Shown here in pieces: positions 53,018-61,676 of a stretch of 64,000 bases of DNA; position 1 is the stretch's first letter, and each line of letters starts with the position of its first letter. The stretch spans positions 62,001-126,000 of the forward strand of contig CAWFBW010000008.1 of assembly GCA_963814165.1 (NCBI GenBank). Reading direction: 5' to 3'. The translations under genes were made by a program, and so were the position numbers. The notes beneath the pieces are model-generated. The model saw nothing but the letters and a program-made list of their open reading frames with translations, was not told the DNA's origin and searched no databases. The stretch comes from DASRAA01 sp963814165 (GTDB taxonomy: Bacteria > Acidobacteriota > Terriglobia > Terriglobales > Acidobacteriaceae).

Positions 53018-53746
53018 CTACTTTGACGCGCTGCCGCCCGCGACCGGCACTTCAGGGGGAAATGGCTCGCCGTCGGCCCACACCGCGCCATCTTCAAAGA
53101 ACTCTTTCTTCCAGATTGGCACAGTCTTCTTCAGCGTATCGATTACCCAGCGGCACGCTTCGAACGCCGCTGCGCGATGTGCCGATGCCACGGCGATATA
53201 CACACTGGTTTCGCCGATCTCCAGCCGCCCGAGCCTGTGTACCAGCCAGACGTCGCGAACGGCGAAATTGGCCATCGCCTGAACGGCAAGTTGCTCCATT
53301 TGCTGGAGCGCCATGGCCTCGTAGGCGGTGTACTCCAAATACAAAGTGCTCCGCCCGCGCGTCTGGTTGCGGACGACGCCGTCGAAGACCACCAGCGCGC
53401 CGTCCTCGTGTTGCTTGATCATCGAGGTAATTGCAGCGCCGTCGATGGGCTGGCGCACTAGCGCTGCGTGGTCCATCGTCTGAAGCGGAAGAGCGTCCGG
53501 GGCGCCTCCACTGACGGGAGGAAGCAGCGCGACCTCGTCGCCATCGCGGAGAATCCGACCCGGGGCGGAATACTCGTAGTTCACAGCCATCGCCACTGCA
53601 TGTCGAAACTCCGCAAGTTGAGGGATTCGCTCCTGCAGAACGGCATACAACTCGCCCAACGACGAGTTCTCGCCTGCCTCCAGCAGTTCGCTCTCGCGTC
53701 CGGCGAACTCCCGCAACATGCCGAAATACTGCACCTTTACCTGCAT
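53018..53746 (-). CDS. MoaD-MoaE fusion (molybdopterin synthase, both subunits)
   Basis: 242 residues. Residues 1-about 83 are the small subunit MoaD: MQVKVQYFGMLREFAGRESE, ending in EVALLPPVSGG with the C-terminal glycine pair. Residues about 100-240 are MoaE: GALVVFDGVVRNQTRGR, YEAMALQQMEQLA, VWLVHRLGRLEIGETSVYIA, SAHRAAAFEACRWVIDTLKK, and VPIWKKEFFEDGAVW, with the catalytic lysines in KK and WKKE. MoaD needs a free glycine to carry sulfur, so the fusion presumably has to be cut after Gly-Gly, as reported for mycobacterial MoaX. It makes molybdopterin from precursor Z. Confidence 0.92.
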   Translation of the reverse strand: MQVKVQYFGMLREFAGRESELLEAGENSSLGELYAVLQERIPQLAEFRHAVAMAVNYEYSAPGRILRDGDEVALLPPVSGGAPDALPLQTMDHAALVRQPIDGAAITSMIKQHEDGALVVFDGVVRNQTRGRSTLYLEYTAYEAMALQQMEQLAVQAMANFAVRDVWLVHRLGRLEIGETSVYIAVASAHRAAAFEACRWVIDTLKKTVPIWKKEFFEDGAVWADGEPFPPEVPVAGGSASK

Positions 53747-53858
53747 GAGAACTAGGATATCCGATGCACTTGGTGGGTGGCGTTCGCGACCAGCATTCAT
53801 TGACCAGGATCGTAGGTCCATCGCAGACGGTTGCGTAAACCAGTTCCGCGAGTACTCA

Positions 53859-54806
53859 TCAATTCAATTTCTTGCCAACCCATGAGTACTGCCACGCGAC
53901 CGAGACATTCTGGTAGTTGCCGCCGAAACGAATATAGGCGCCGTCGCTATAGGCAATCTTTACCGACTGGTGCTTGCTGTAGGGCAGCGAAATCGTGGCT
54001 CCGATGCGGGAACTCGTCTGTTTCGTCCGGAGGTTGCTGATGCCGTTCACCGACGTGATGCCTCCCCACCAAAAGTTGCCGTCCAGCGACCCCCAGCCCC
54101 GTATCCCCTTCAACCAGCCAAAGTTCTGAAAGTCGTAGCTGAGATGGCCTTCCAGGCTGCCAATGGGCGCCTCTGTCTGCGGCTTCGGTGCAGGATTGTT
54201 GTAGAACGCATTGTTGGTGGTGTAGAACCAGACCCCGGCATAGCCGTCTAGTATCACGTTGCCCCAGCGCTGCGAGTAACCGAATTCCGGCTTGAAAGCC
54301 CAGCGATTGATGCCCCAGTTGATGAGCTTGGTGGGGTCGTACTGTCCGGTAGGCGCGATGATTTTGAGACTCGCTCCCAGAATGACCTTCTGTTTCCACT
54401 TGCGAAAGTCCCGTGGCGGCATGGCGCGTCCGCCGTACAGGTTAACCGAAAGCCGTGCGCCGAAATCGAGCAGCCCGGAACGATATACCGAATGTTCTTG
54501 GTTATTCAGCTCTCCGGTGAAATTTCCCACCGCATACGGCAGAAACGCGGAAACATTGGCCGAGCGCCCAAAGAAGTTAAAGGAGTGATAAACGCTGAGG
54601 ATTGGGACGTTGTAGGTGCCCTTGGCGTCGTTGACCGGAACCGCGCCATTAAAGCTCAGCCCGCCGTTGTAGTACGACCAGGTCACGGTCACCGCGTTCG
54701 CATGAATCGGCGTGATGACGTAGGCCCGCGGCGCCAGGTCCTGGCTCCACGCGCAGGGGACCAGCAAGACGATGAAGGCCGGCAGTATAGCTAAACCAAG
54801 TCGCAT
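53859..54806 (-). CDS. Outer-membrane-like beta-barrel protein (Phenol_MetA_deg-like)
   Basis: 315 residues with a signal peptide (MRLGLAILPAFIVLLVPCAW). The mature part is a run of amphipathic strands rich in aromatic and glycine residues: VTVTWSYYNGGLSFNGAVPV, ARLSVNLYGGRAM, FKPEFGYSQRWGN, LDGYAGVWFYTTNNAFY, ending with NVSVAWQYSWVGKKLN. Family resemblance is to the MetA-pathway phenol-degradation transporter-like proteins, which are outer-membrane barrels of unclear function. No catabolic genes lie beside it. The start follows a clear N-terminal signal. Confidence 0.75.
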   Translation of the reverse strand: MRLGLAILPAFIVLLVPCAWSQDLAPRAYVITPIHANAVTVTWSYYNGGLSFNGAVPVNDAKGTYNVPILSVYHSFNFFGRSANVSAFLPYAVGNFTGELNNQEHSVYRSGLLDFGARLSVNLYGGRAMPPRDFRKWKQKVILGASLKIIAPTGQYDPTKLINWGINRWAFKPEFGYSQRWGNVILDGYAGVWFYTTNNAFYNNPAPKPQTEAPIGSLEGHLSYDFQNFGWLKGIRGWGSLDGNFWWGGITSVNGISNLRTKQTSSRIGATISLPYSKHQSVKIAYSDGAYIRFGGNYQNVSVAWQYSWVGKKLN

Positions 54807-55120
54807 AAGGCGGAAGTGCGACTATCTTACACTTACAAAAACTCTCCAAAATCGTGCTGTGATCCGTGTTTGCTTTTCTGCCATTCTTCCTCCGTGGCCC
54901 ATATTTGCCGGTTGTTGGCAAAGGTGGATTGACTAGCGACTGACAATCGCCAACCGCTGTTTTCCCATTTTGGGAAGGACTGGTTACCTTCGTAACGGCG
55001 ACTCCCCTAAAATCCCTGCCTTTGCTCTTGACTTTTCCGTACCCTCAGAGTTGGACACCTATGCCGGGGCAGCCGTCTTTTCTGGCAACTGACTACTGGC
55101 AACTTTCTTCGAGGAGCGAC
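54807..55120. other. Divergent intergenic gap
   Basis: 314 bases between the barrel protein and the repeat-containing protein. It contains a short inverted repeat (CCCATTTTGGG near 54964) and presumably promoters for both. No gene, and no clear -35/-10 pair that I would defend. Confidence 0.5.
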
Positions 55121-56119
55121 ATGGAATACAAACTTTGCAGACACACCCACGACGACGGCCGAGCCTGCGGCTCCGCCGCCGCCAAAGCCCGCGACTATTG
55201 CTCTTACCATCTTGGCTATCGCGCCCGCCAACTCCGTATCGCCCAGTACCGCGCCCGCGGCGAGCGCTTCGACTTAAAGCTCCCGCCCCTCGAATCTATG
55301 CAGTCCGTGCAATCCGCGCTCACCCAACTCGGTGAAGCAATTGCCGCTGACATGATTGACCTCAAGCGCGCCGACCGTCTCATGCGCTTGCTGAACATGG
55401 CGTCCCGTAACTTGCTCAAATCCGACAAGTGGCCCGCCGGCATCGTTCACTCTGACCAGCCCGGCCCAGCCGTCGATCTCGCCGCCGAATACGGTCTCCC
55501 CTCTGACCTCGACGTCGACACCCCGCCCGAACTTGCCTTCCCTAATTTGTTATCCCGAGCGGAGCCGTCCGCTTTTGGCGGCGCGGTGGAGGGACCTGCA
55601 TTTGATTTGTCATCCCGAGCGCAGGCTGCCGCTTCGGCAGCCGGAGTCGAGGGACCTGCATTTTCTCGCTCGCCCCTCTTCCCTGTAATCCCCCCTCTCA
55701 AGCTCCGCGACTACACCGCCGAAGCCGAGGCTGCCTTGTTAGAGGTCACCCCGCAGGACCTTGAGTTGAACGACATTCTGAAATCCCACGGCTACAAGGC
55801 CATGGAGCGTCGCGCCCGCGAGCACCAGCGCGCTGCCGAGCGCAAGCAACTGCGCAAGCTCTTCCGTGCCAACTATGAGCATTACGCAGCCGTTGCCAAA
55901 ACCAAGAACATCGAGCGCGCTGCCGAGAAACTTCTCGCCCAGCGCCAGGCTGCCGAGCGGGCAGCAGCAGCGGCGCAGCCGGCAGTCACGCAAGCAGCAG
56001 GTGAAGCGGGCCCCGTCCCACCTGCGGTTGGCGGGGTGGGAATTTCTGTAGACATCCAAAAGAAGCCCGCCGCTTCCGCTGCCGCCGACGCCGCCAGAAA
56101 GGAGGTCGCCACCGCCTGA
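55121..56119 (+). CDS. Hypothetical protein with N-terminal Cys/His motif and in-frame repeat copies
   Basis: 332 residues; ATG at 55121 with GAGGAG upstream. The N-terminus (YKLCRHTHDDGRACGSAAAK, DYCSYHLGYRARQL) has the C...C...C-xx-H spacing of a small zinc-binding module common to a family of acidobacterial hypothetical proteins. A helical region follows (ALTQLGEAIAADMIDLKRAD). Residues about 140-181 are translated copies of a dispersed DNA repeat (LSRAEPSAFGGAVEGPAFD, LSSRAQAAASAAGVEGPAFS). The last third is an Ala/Arg/Gln-rich helix (ERRAREHQRAAERKQLRKLF). Function unknown; possibly DNA-binding or linked to mobile DNA. Confidence 0.65.
   Translation: MEYKLCRHTHDDGRACGSAAAKARDYCSYHLGYRARQLRIAQYRARGERFDLKLPPLESMQSVQSALTQLGEAIAADMIDLKRADRLMRLLNMASRNLLKSDKWPAGIVHSDQPGPAVDLAAEYGLPSDLDVDTPPELAFPNLLSRAEPSAFGGAVEGPAFDLSSRAQAAASAAGVEGPAFSRSPLFPVIPPLKLRDYTAEAEAALLEVTPQDLELNDILKSHGYKAMERRAREHQRAAERKQLRKLFRANYEHYAAVAKTKNIERAAEKLLAQRQAAERAAAAAQPAVTQAAGEAGPVPPAVGGVGISVDIQKKPAASAAADAARKEVATA
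55546..55664 (+). repeat. Two tandem copies of a 60-bp dispersed-type repeat inside a gene
   Basis: Copies at 55546-55604 and 55606-55664 each begin TTTGTTATCCCGAGC or TTTGTCATCCCGAGC and end GAGGGACCTGCATTT, with a GC-rich inverted repeat between. Such units are usually intergenic in Acidobacteriota. Here the 60-bp period keeps the frame (20 residues per unit). Confidence 0.75.
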
Positions 56120-56789
56120 TCTACTCGGCCTTGTGCTAGGGCACGACTAGGCGTGCAGGCAACGGCCGCGGAACAACCCGAGCTTTAGAGCAGGTTCTCG
56201 GTTGCTATGTCCAGGGTGGAAGCACTGGGCTTTAGCCCAGTGAATAAGTCCCTCCCAAAACGGCGGGCTTCAGCCCTGGGGTTCTGGTCCCTGCAAGGGC
56301 GCATAGCTCCATCGTGCCAAGAAGCGGGATACATAGACTCGGGAACTGCTGCAGCCCCTGCGGGAACTTGCAGTTCGAGCCGTGGTGGTCGATGTGTGCT
56401 TCGCGGAGGCGTACTCGATGCGATCTGCGCGGCATACAGCGCGAAACCGAGCCGCTTGCGTCGGGATTTGTGTGAGCCGTGGGCGTAAGCCCGCGGACAC
56501 GGGCGTTCCTCGGAACACCCGTGTCGGCGCAGCGGGCGGCACCGCCCGCAGACGAACGCTAAGCCCAACGGGCTCACATAGATACGTGTAACTAGTTGTT
56601 AAATGAATTACATGCGAACAATTTCCGGCCAAATCGTTGATTCTAAAAGAACGCGCAATATTTTTTCTGTGCCCTGTATGCCCTCATCTTGAAGGAAGAA
56701 GACTGCTGATGTTCTGCTAAATTAGCCGTGCTTATGTATTCCGGCTTCCGGTTTACGTCTTCATTCGCTCGGACGCCGGGGAAGGTACT
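56120..56789. other. Intergenic region rich in hairpins, no gene
   Basis: 670 bases. It has three strong inverted repeats: CACTGGGCTTTAGCCCAGTG at 56223-56242, a 14-bp interrupted hairpin at 56496-56525 with GTTCC/GGAAC in the upper stem, and GCGGGCGGCACCGCCCGC at 56532-56549. Between them are further GGCGGGCTTCAGCCC-type stretches. The pattern fits several dispersed intergenic repeat elements in a row, some of which may act as terminators. The short open frames on both strands look like repeat translations, not genes. Confidence 0.65.
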
Positions 56790-57272
56790 GTGATCGTTCT
56801 GCTCATGGGTGTTAGCGGCGTTGGGAAAACGACGATCGGGCAGGAGCTTGCCCAGGAACTTGGCTGGGCCTTTGCCGATGCCGACGATTTTCACCCTGCA
56901 GCCAACATCGCCAAGATGCGCGCCGGCATTCCGCTCGACGATGCCGACCGCGCTCCGTGGCTCGAGTCGCTGCGCGATTCGATTGTGGGCTGGATCGCCC
57001 ATGGGCAATCCGTCGTCCTGGCCTGTTCGGCATTGAAGGAAAGCTATCGGCAACAGCTTCTGGTAGGTCCGGAGGTGAAGCCGGTCTACTTGCACGCTGA
57101 TTTCAACCTGATCGCCCGGCGCCTCGTCGCGAGGAACGAGCACTATATGAACCCCGCCCTGCTGCGCAGCCAGTTCGAGACTCTCGAAGTGCCACAAGGC
57201 GCCATCTCGATTGAAGTTGGCGGCGCAGTATCCGGAATCATCGGGCAGATCCGGGCGGCGCTGGGGCTCTAG
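56790..57272 (+). CDS. gntK: Gluconokinase (GntK-type)
   Basis: 160 residues, GTG start. P-loop LLMGVSGVGKTTIGQELAQE, then the family block AFADADDFHPAANIAKMRAG and GIPLDDADRAPWLESLRDSI, VLACSALKESYRQQLL, and a lid region RLVARNEHYMNPALLRSQFE. These are diagnostic of GntK, which makes 6-phosphogluconate from gluconate and ATP. GGGGAAGG lies a few bases upstream. The hexose-6-phosphate mutarotase gene follows after 20 bases, so both may serve hexose/gluconate use. Confidence 0.93.
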   Translation: MIVLLMGVSGVGKTTIGQELAQELGWAFADADDFHPAANIAKMRAGIPLDDADRAPWLESLRDSIVGWIAHGQSVVLACSALKESYRQQLLVGPEVKPVYLHADFNLIARRLVARNEHYMNPALLRSQFETLEVPQGAISIEVGGAVSGIIGQIRAALGL

Positions 57273-57292
57273 CGTTTTTTAGGGAGACTATC

Positions 57293-58240
57293 GTGGACTC
57301 ATCTTCCTCTATCTCCGATCTTGACACGCACTTCGGAATTCCCGACGTCGCCTCGGTGGTCGCTGGTACCGGCGGACTCGCCAAGGTCGTCGTGTCCACG
57401 CCGAACTCTACGGGCGAAATGTATCTCCACGGCGGGCATGTGACCTCGTGGGTCCCTAAGGGCGCGAGCGATGTCCTCTATTGCAGTCCGCACTCGCTCT
57501 GGCTAGACGGCCGTGCCATTCGCGGTGGCGTGCCCGTCTGCTTTCCCTGGTTTGGCGACAAAGCTGACGACCCGGTGGCCCCGGCACACGGAGTGGTCCG
57601 GACGAAAGCATGGGAGTTGGAATCAATCCTTATGTCTGACGGCGATGTTGCTGTCAGCATGTTTACCGAGAGCAACGACGAGACACGCAGATGGTGGCCG
57701 TACGACTTCCGGCTCGTCTGTCGCGCAACGTTTGGAGTCCAACTAAAGCTGGAGCTGATCGTCTCAAATACCGGCTCATCGCCTTTTGTTTTTGAAGAAG
57801 CGTTGCATGCCTACTTTCGTGTCGGCGATGCCGAAGCCGCGTCCATCGATGGACTGGACGCAACCGATTTCATCGACAAAACTGACCAACGCGCCCGCAA
57901 GTGCCATCACGGTGTGTTGCGCTTTTCCGCGGAAACCGACAGCGTGTTTCTTAACACGCAATATTCCATTGAACTGGTGGACCCTGTTTTGCAGCGACGC
58001 CTAATCCTGGAGAAGCTGAATTCTCTGACCACTGTTGTGTGGAACCCGTGGGCAGTAAAGTCCAGCGCTATGAGTGATCTCGGCCGCGATGAATGGAAAC
58101 GCTTCATCTGCTTAGAGACTAGCAACGTCGGTCCTTATGCTGTGCGACTTGATCCAGATAAGCACCATGTCATGGCCGCGACGATCCGGGTGGCCTCGCA
58201 ACGACGATTCCTGGATCCGTCTGGCCAGCTGTCGTCCTGA
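57293..58240 (+). CDS. D-hexose-6-phosphate mutarotase (YeaD-like aldose 1-epimerase)
   Basis: 315 residues, GTG start after AGGGAGAC. Family features: GEMYLHGGHVTSWVPKGASD, IRGGVPVCFPWFG, the catalytic histidine region PAHGVVRTKAWEL, FEEALHAYFRVGDAEAASI, and VVWNPWAVKSSAMSDLG. It interconverts anomers of glucose 6-phosphate. Together with gluconokinase 20 bases upstream it suits a sugar-phosphate operon. The 262-base gap downstream, up to the next stop codon, holds nothing I recognise. Confidence 0.92.
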   Translation: MDSSSSISDLDTHFGIPDVASVVAGTGGLAKVVVSTPNSTGEMYLHGGHVTSWVPKGASDVLYCSPHSLWLDGRAIRGGVPVCFPWFGDKADDPVAPAHGVVRTKAWELESILMSDGDVAVSMFTESNDETRRWWPYDFRLVCRATFGVQLKLELIVSNTGSSPFVFEEALHAYFRVGDAEAASIDGLDATDFIDKTDQRARKCHHGVLRFSAETDSVFLNTQYSIELVDPVLQRRLILEKLNSLTTVVWNPWAVKSSAMSDLGRDEWKRFICLETSNVGPYAVRLDPDKHHVMAATIRVASQRRFLDPSGQLSS

Positions 58241-58502
58241 AAGGCCTGACCGCTTTCTTCGGGCCGGGATTCCGTCCCTAAGAGATCGAGCGGGTCTGAC
58301 GAGCCGGTAGCTAGAATCGTTTCGATTTCTGTTAGGCAGGAGCGAAATTTTGAAGTTGCATGAACCAGAAGCATCTCGGGCTCTGGGGTTCCGAAAGTCT
58401 CTGATTCGCACGCTTTGGACCAGGCATTCTCCAAGGACTCAAAAAGGGGTCGCGGATGCTATTGGGCGAGGTGCCGCGCGTCAGTTGCTTACGGCCAAAT
58501 CA

Positions 58503-61500
58503 TCACTGCTTCATCGGTAGCTTTCGCGCCGGATCGGTGACGGCGTCGATCTTCACGGCATAGCTTGAGCGGGCGGCAATGTCGGCATCGGTAATGAACT
58601 GGACGTCGAGGAGACCCTCGCTTCGATAGCCAGTCCGCTGGAAATTGATCTCGCTCAGACAGCGGCTCCAACCTTCCAGCCAGAGCATTAGCTCCTTTTT
58701 CTGCTCGTCCGTTCCATCGAAATGAAACAGCATGTCAACATCGCTTGCCGGGCCCGCCGTTGCATTCTTTGTGCTGCCGATGAGGTAGACGGCTTTGACC
58801 CCGGACAGCCTGGGATCAATCTGCTCGGCAATCACTTGTGCCATGCGAAAGCGCCAACGCCAGTGCTCTTCGCCGCTCCGGTCGACCACTTCGAACTCGG
58901 CCTCCTCCTGTCCCTCGGCTTGACCTGACGACGACAAGTACGCAACAGCTCGGTCGAGTTCCGCATTCATGAGCACGCGCAGGATCATTCCTTCGGCTTC
59001 CTTCGGCACGTCGATAACGCGCAGGGTATTAGACAAGTGCGCAAACTCGGGAAGCAACTGTTCCAGCACGCTGGGTGAATGGCGAAGAAAATGTTCGTGA
59101 AACGCTATCTCAGGATCGTCCGGATAAAGAGGCAGATAGCGGATCGACGCTTCTACCAGGTCCTGAAAGAAATGCGTCCCAAAAGAAAGGTCGGGCAGGT
59201 AGTTGCCGCGCTGGCGGGCAACTTCAATCAGCATGGCGGCGTTGTTAATATCGGAGTAGGTCACGGGAACCCCGAGCTTGATGTCGCCACGGCTGCCCCA
59301 GCGTCCGGGACCGATCAAAATGAACTGCCGCTTGGGGAGCAGCTTGTTCAATCGCCCCACCGCGCGTCCGACATCGCGCATCGCAGCCTGGTTGGACAGT
59401 TGGCTGTAGCCCTCCAGGTCCACATAAACAATGTGCGTGATCGCCGGTACCCGGCCGTTGGAGACAAAACGGTTGGCGGAGAAGATCACCTTGTCGGCGG
59501 GTAGATTCCGGGGAATCGTAACTGGCACCGTGTCGCCGCTGTAACTTTGCGGCCGGCACTGGAGGAGATAGAGGTCTTCGCCGTCGTAGGCGAACTCGAT
59601 GTCCACGGGGCCGCCCAACTTGGCTTGCAAAAGGGTCAACAACTCGCGGATACGCGGGACGAACTGCGTCTTGCGGATCAGGCCTTCGAAGCTGAATACC
59701 ACGTCTTTCGTTCCGAAGTCCGGGATGGGGCCGACCAACTGCTCGAGTCGATCGTGCTCGACAATCGATACAAACTGGCGGATCTGCGGGTATCCAGCGC
59801 CGCAGTAGCGCAGCAGTGCTATAGAATCCACGGTTTCAAACGCGTTCGCCTCCAAGTTGATGACGTCGACACGTTTCGGCGAATACTTGAATACCTCTTC
59901 CACGGTCACGTTCACGCGCAAGTTGGGTTGTCCAGGCGCAATCAACACCGGGTAGTCGTCGCTGACCCGGTCCACAGCACGGGTTCCCAGTCCGGGCACA
60001 AGGCGTACGAGGCCGTCTCCGCGGCTGATTCTTGCCGACCAGCGAAACTCGTTGTTGCTGAAGGCGACCCCTGAGCAAGCAGGCAGAAAGTATTTTCCGA
60101 CCTTCCGCCCCACGACTTCCTGGATCATGATCCCCATCTCTTCATGAACATCCAAAAGTCCGCGCTCCGCGCGGTACTCGGTCGGGTCAGGGCCGAAGAT
60201 GGAGGCGTAAACTTCAGCGACCGCGTCCGTCAGAGCAGTGAGCCGGTCCTCGCGACTCCCCTGGTTGCCGAGAAAGAGGCTCTTGTATTTTCCCGAAAAT
60301 GCTGATCCGGCGCGGTCTTCCAGCAAACTCGAACTGCGAACGATCAACGGTCGGTCGCCCAGTTCATCGAGTACCAAAGAGAGGCCTTTGACTAACTCCA
60401 GGGGGAACGATGAGCTCTTGAAGAGCGCAACCAGGTGCGGGTATTCCCGCCGTACCTGGTCTATCTCCATGTATTTCCAGTTGAGTACATCCTCAAGTTC
60501 GTTATGGTGGACGAAGTTCAGGATCCAGTCGGAGGTGATGTACCAGGTGCGCGGCACCTTCACCAGACGGAGTTTTTCATACTGCTCCGGCGCTTTGTCG
60601 ATGATCTTCTTGGCGAGGAATAGGCCGGCGCTCTTGCCTCCAAGCTTTCCATGACAACCGGGCGGAAAAATGATTCTCCCCAGCAGGTCGAAAAAGTCCT
60701 TGATCTCGATGAAGTTCTTCGCAATGTTGATGAACTCGAGGTTCTCGGAGAAGAACCGGCGTATAAGCGAAACGCGAAGGCCTTTCTGAGTCGAAAGCGA
60801 AAGCTCGCTCTCTTCGATCGCGGTGTGCTGATAGCGCTCAATTGCCTCGATGACTTCTCCCAGCGAGGTTGCTTGATTTTCCAGAGCCCGTACCAGGAAA
60901 CTGCACTTCTCTTCTTTGATCCAGGTCGTAACGCAGTTCAGAATCTCGGATTCGCTGAGGTGCTGGCTGGCGATCTGAAACGCTTCCGCAGTCAGGTCAG
61001 CGGAAGCAGCAGGGAATTCGCGGCGAAGAGGCCGGTTCTCGTCGCCGGGAGTTGCAGTCTCGGCAAGTTCGGAAACTCCCGTCCGTTGCAGGAGTTCCTT
61101 CGCCTCTTGAACGCCACACCAGCTCAAGTGGTTGATCAGCTTACGCGAAATGCGCCGCAACAGAACGGGGTCGGTGTCGCGCAGAAATTCGAGGACAACC
61201 TGCCACTCGCCTCTTTCGTTCGCCAATTCCCCCGTGACGGTGGACAAGCCCTCAAAAACCACCTTCAGCCGTCGCTGCAAGATGTGGTTGCCAACACGGT
61301 CGGCGATGGTCTCAATCAGCTTGCGCTCTTCTTTGAGGAAGGGGCCCTCATCGAACTTTGGCATCTGCGTCTTGTACGAGACTTCGATGCGGCCGACCGT
61401 TTCTCCCTGCACAACAATGTTGGCGCTTTGGATCCAGGGAGTGGCAAAAAAGTCCGGCGGCCCGATGGTCTGACCCTCGAAGATGATTCTGGCCTGGCAA

Positions 61501-61676
61501 TCGTTTGGGTACTGCCAACCGGGCGGCAGCACCTGGATCATGCCGCGAAAGATTTCCTCGAGGGGGAGGTCCGGACGATTCAATAGCTCGTCCACCTTGT
61601 AGAGGCAATTCAGTTCTTTGGCGCGCTCTTGTAACTCCCGTAGGATGATGCCGACTTGGGTCTCGTCTCGGTTCAT
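58503..61676 (-). CDS. GAF-like + PEP-synthase N-domain + nucleotidyltransferase fusion
   Basis: 1057 residues. About 1-150: a GAF-like domain (RAKELNCLYKVDELLNRPDL, WIQSANIVVQGETVGRIEVS, FLKEERKLIETIADRVGNHI). About 335-730: a PEP-synthase/PPDK N-terminal ATP-grasp domain (KLGGKSAGLFLAKKIID, RPLIVRSSSLLEDRAGSAFS, EEMGIMIQEVVGRKVGKYF, EDLYLLQCRPQ). About 780-880: a domain shared with its neighbour (FILIGPGRWGSRGDIKLGVP, LSFGTHFFQDLVEASIRYLP). About 960-1057: a Pol-beta-type nucleotidyltransferase (VYLIGSTKNATAGPASDVDM, GS...DxD). It has no phosphohistidine or PEP-binding barrel, so it is not a PEP synthase. Function unknown; nucleotide signalling or regulation is the likeliest reading. It overlaps the upstream gene by ATGA. 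Confidence 0.85.
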   Translation of the reverse strand: MNRDETQVGIILRELQERAKELNCLYKVDELLNRPDLPLEEIFRGMIQVLPPGWQYPNDCQARIIFEGQTIGPPDFFATPWIQSANIVVQGETVGRIEVSYKTQMPKFDEGPFLKEERKLIETIADRVGNHILQRRLKVVFEGLSTVTGELANERGEWQVVLEFLRDTDPVLLRRISRKLINHLSWCGVQEAKELLQRTGVSELAETATPGDENRPLRREFPAASADLTAEAFQIASQHLSESEILNCVTTWIKEEKCSFLVRALENQATSLGEVIEAIERYQHTAIEESELSLSTQKGLRVSLIRRFFSENLEFINIAKNFIEIKDFFDLLGRIIFPPGCHGKLGGKSAGLFLAKKIIDKAPEQYEKLRLVKVPRTWYITSDWILNFVHHNELEDVLNWKYMEIDQVRREYPHLVALFKSSSFPLELVKGLSLVLDELGDRPLIVRSSSLLEDRAGSAFSGKYKSLFLGNQGSREDRLTALTDAVAEVYASIFGPDPTEYRAERGLLDVHEEMGIMIQEVVGRKVGKYFLPACSGVAFSNNEFRWSARISRGDGLVRLVPGLGTRAVDRVSDDYPVLIAPGQPNLRVNVTVEEVFKYSPKRVDVINLEANAFETVDSIALLRYCGAGYPQIRQFVSIVEHDRLEQLVGPIPDFGTKDVVFSFEGLIRKTQFVPRIRELLTLLQAKLGGPVDIEFAYDGEDLYLLQCRPQSYSGDTVPVTIPRNLPADKVIFSANRFVSNGRVPAITHIVYVDLEGYSQLSNQAAMRDVGRAVGRLNKLLPKRQFILIGPGRWGSRGDIKLGVPVTYSDINNAAMLIEVARQRGNYLPDLSFGTHFFQDLVEASIRYLPLYPDDPEIAFHEHFLRHSPSVLEQLLPEFAHLSNTLRVIDVPKEAEGMILRVLMNAELDRAVAYLSSSGQAEGQEEAEFEVVDRSGEEHWRWRFRMAQVIAEQIDPRLSGVKAVYLIGSTKNATAGPASDVDMLFHFDGTDEQKKELMLWLEGWSRCLSEINFQRTGYRSEGLLDVQFITDADIAARSSYAVKIDAVTDPARKLPMKQ

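Noticed and set aside
58503..61676. Phosphoenolpyruvate synthase or pyruvate phosphate dikinase
   Set aside because: Only the ATP-grasp domain is present; the phosphohistidine and PEP-binding domains needed for catalysis are missing.
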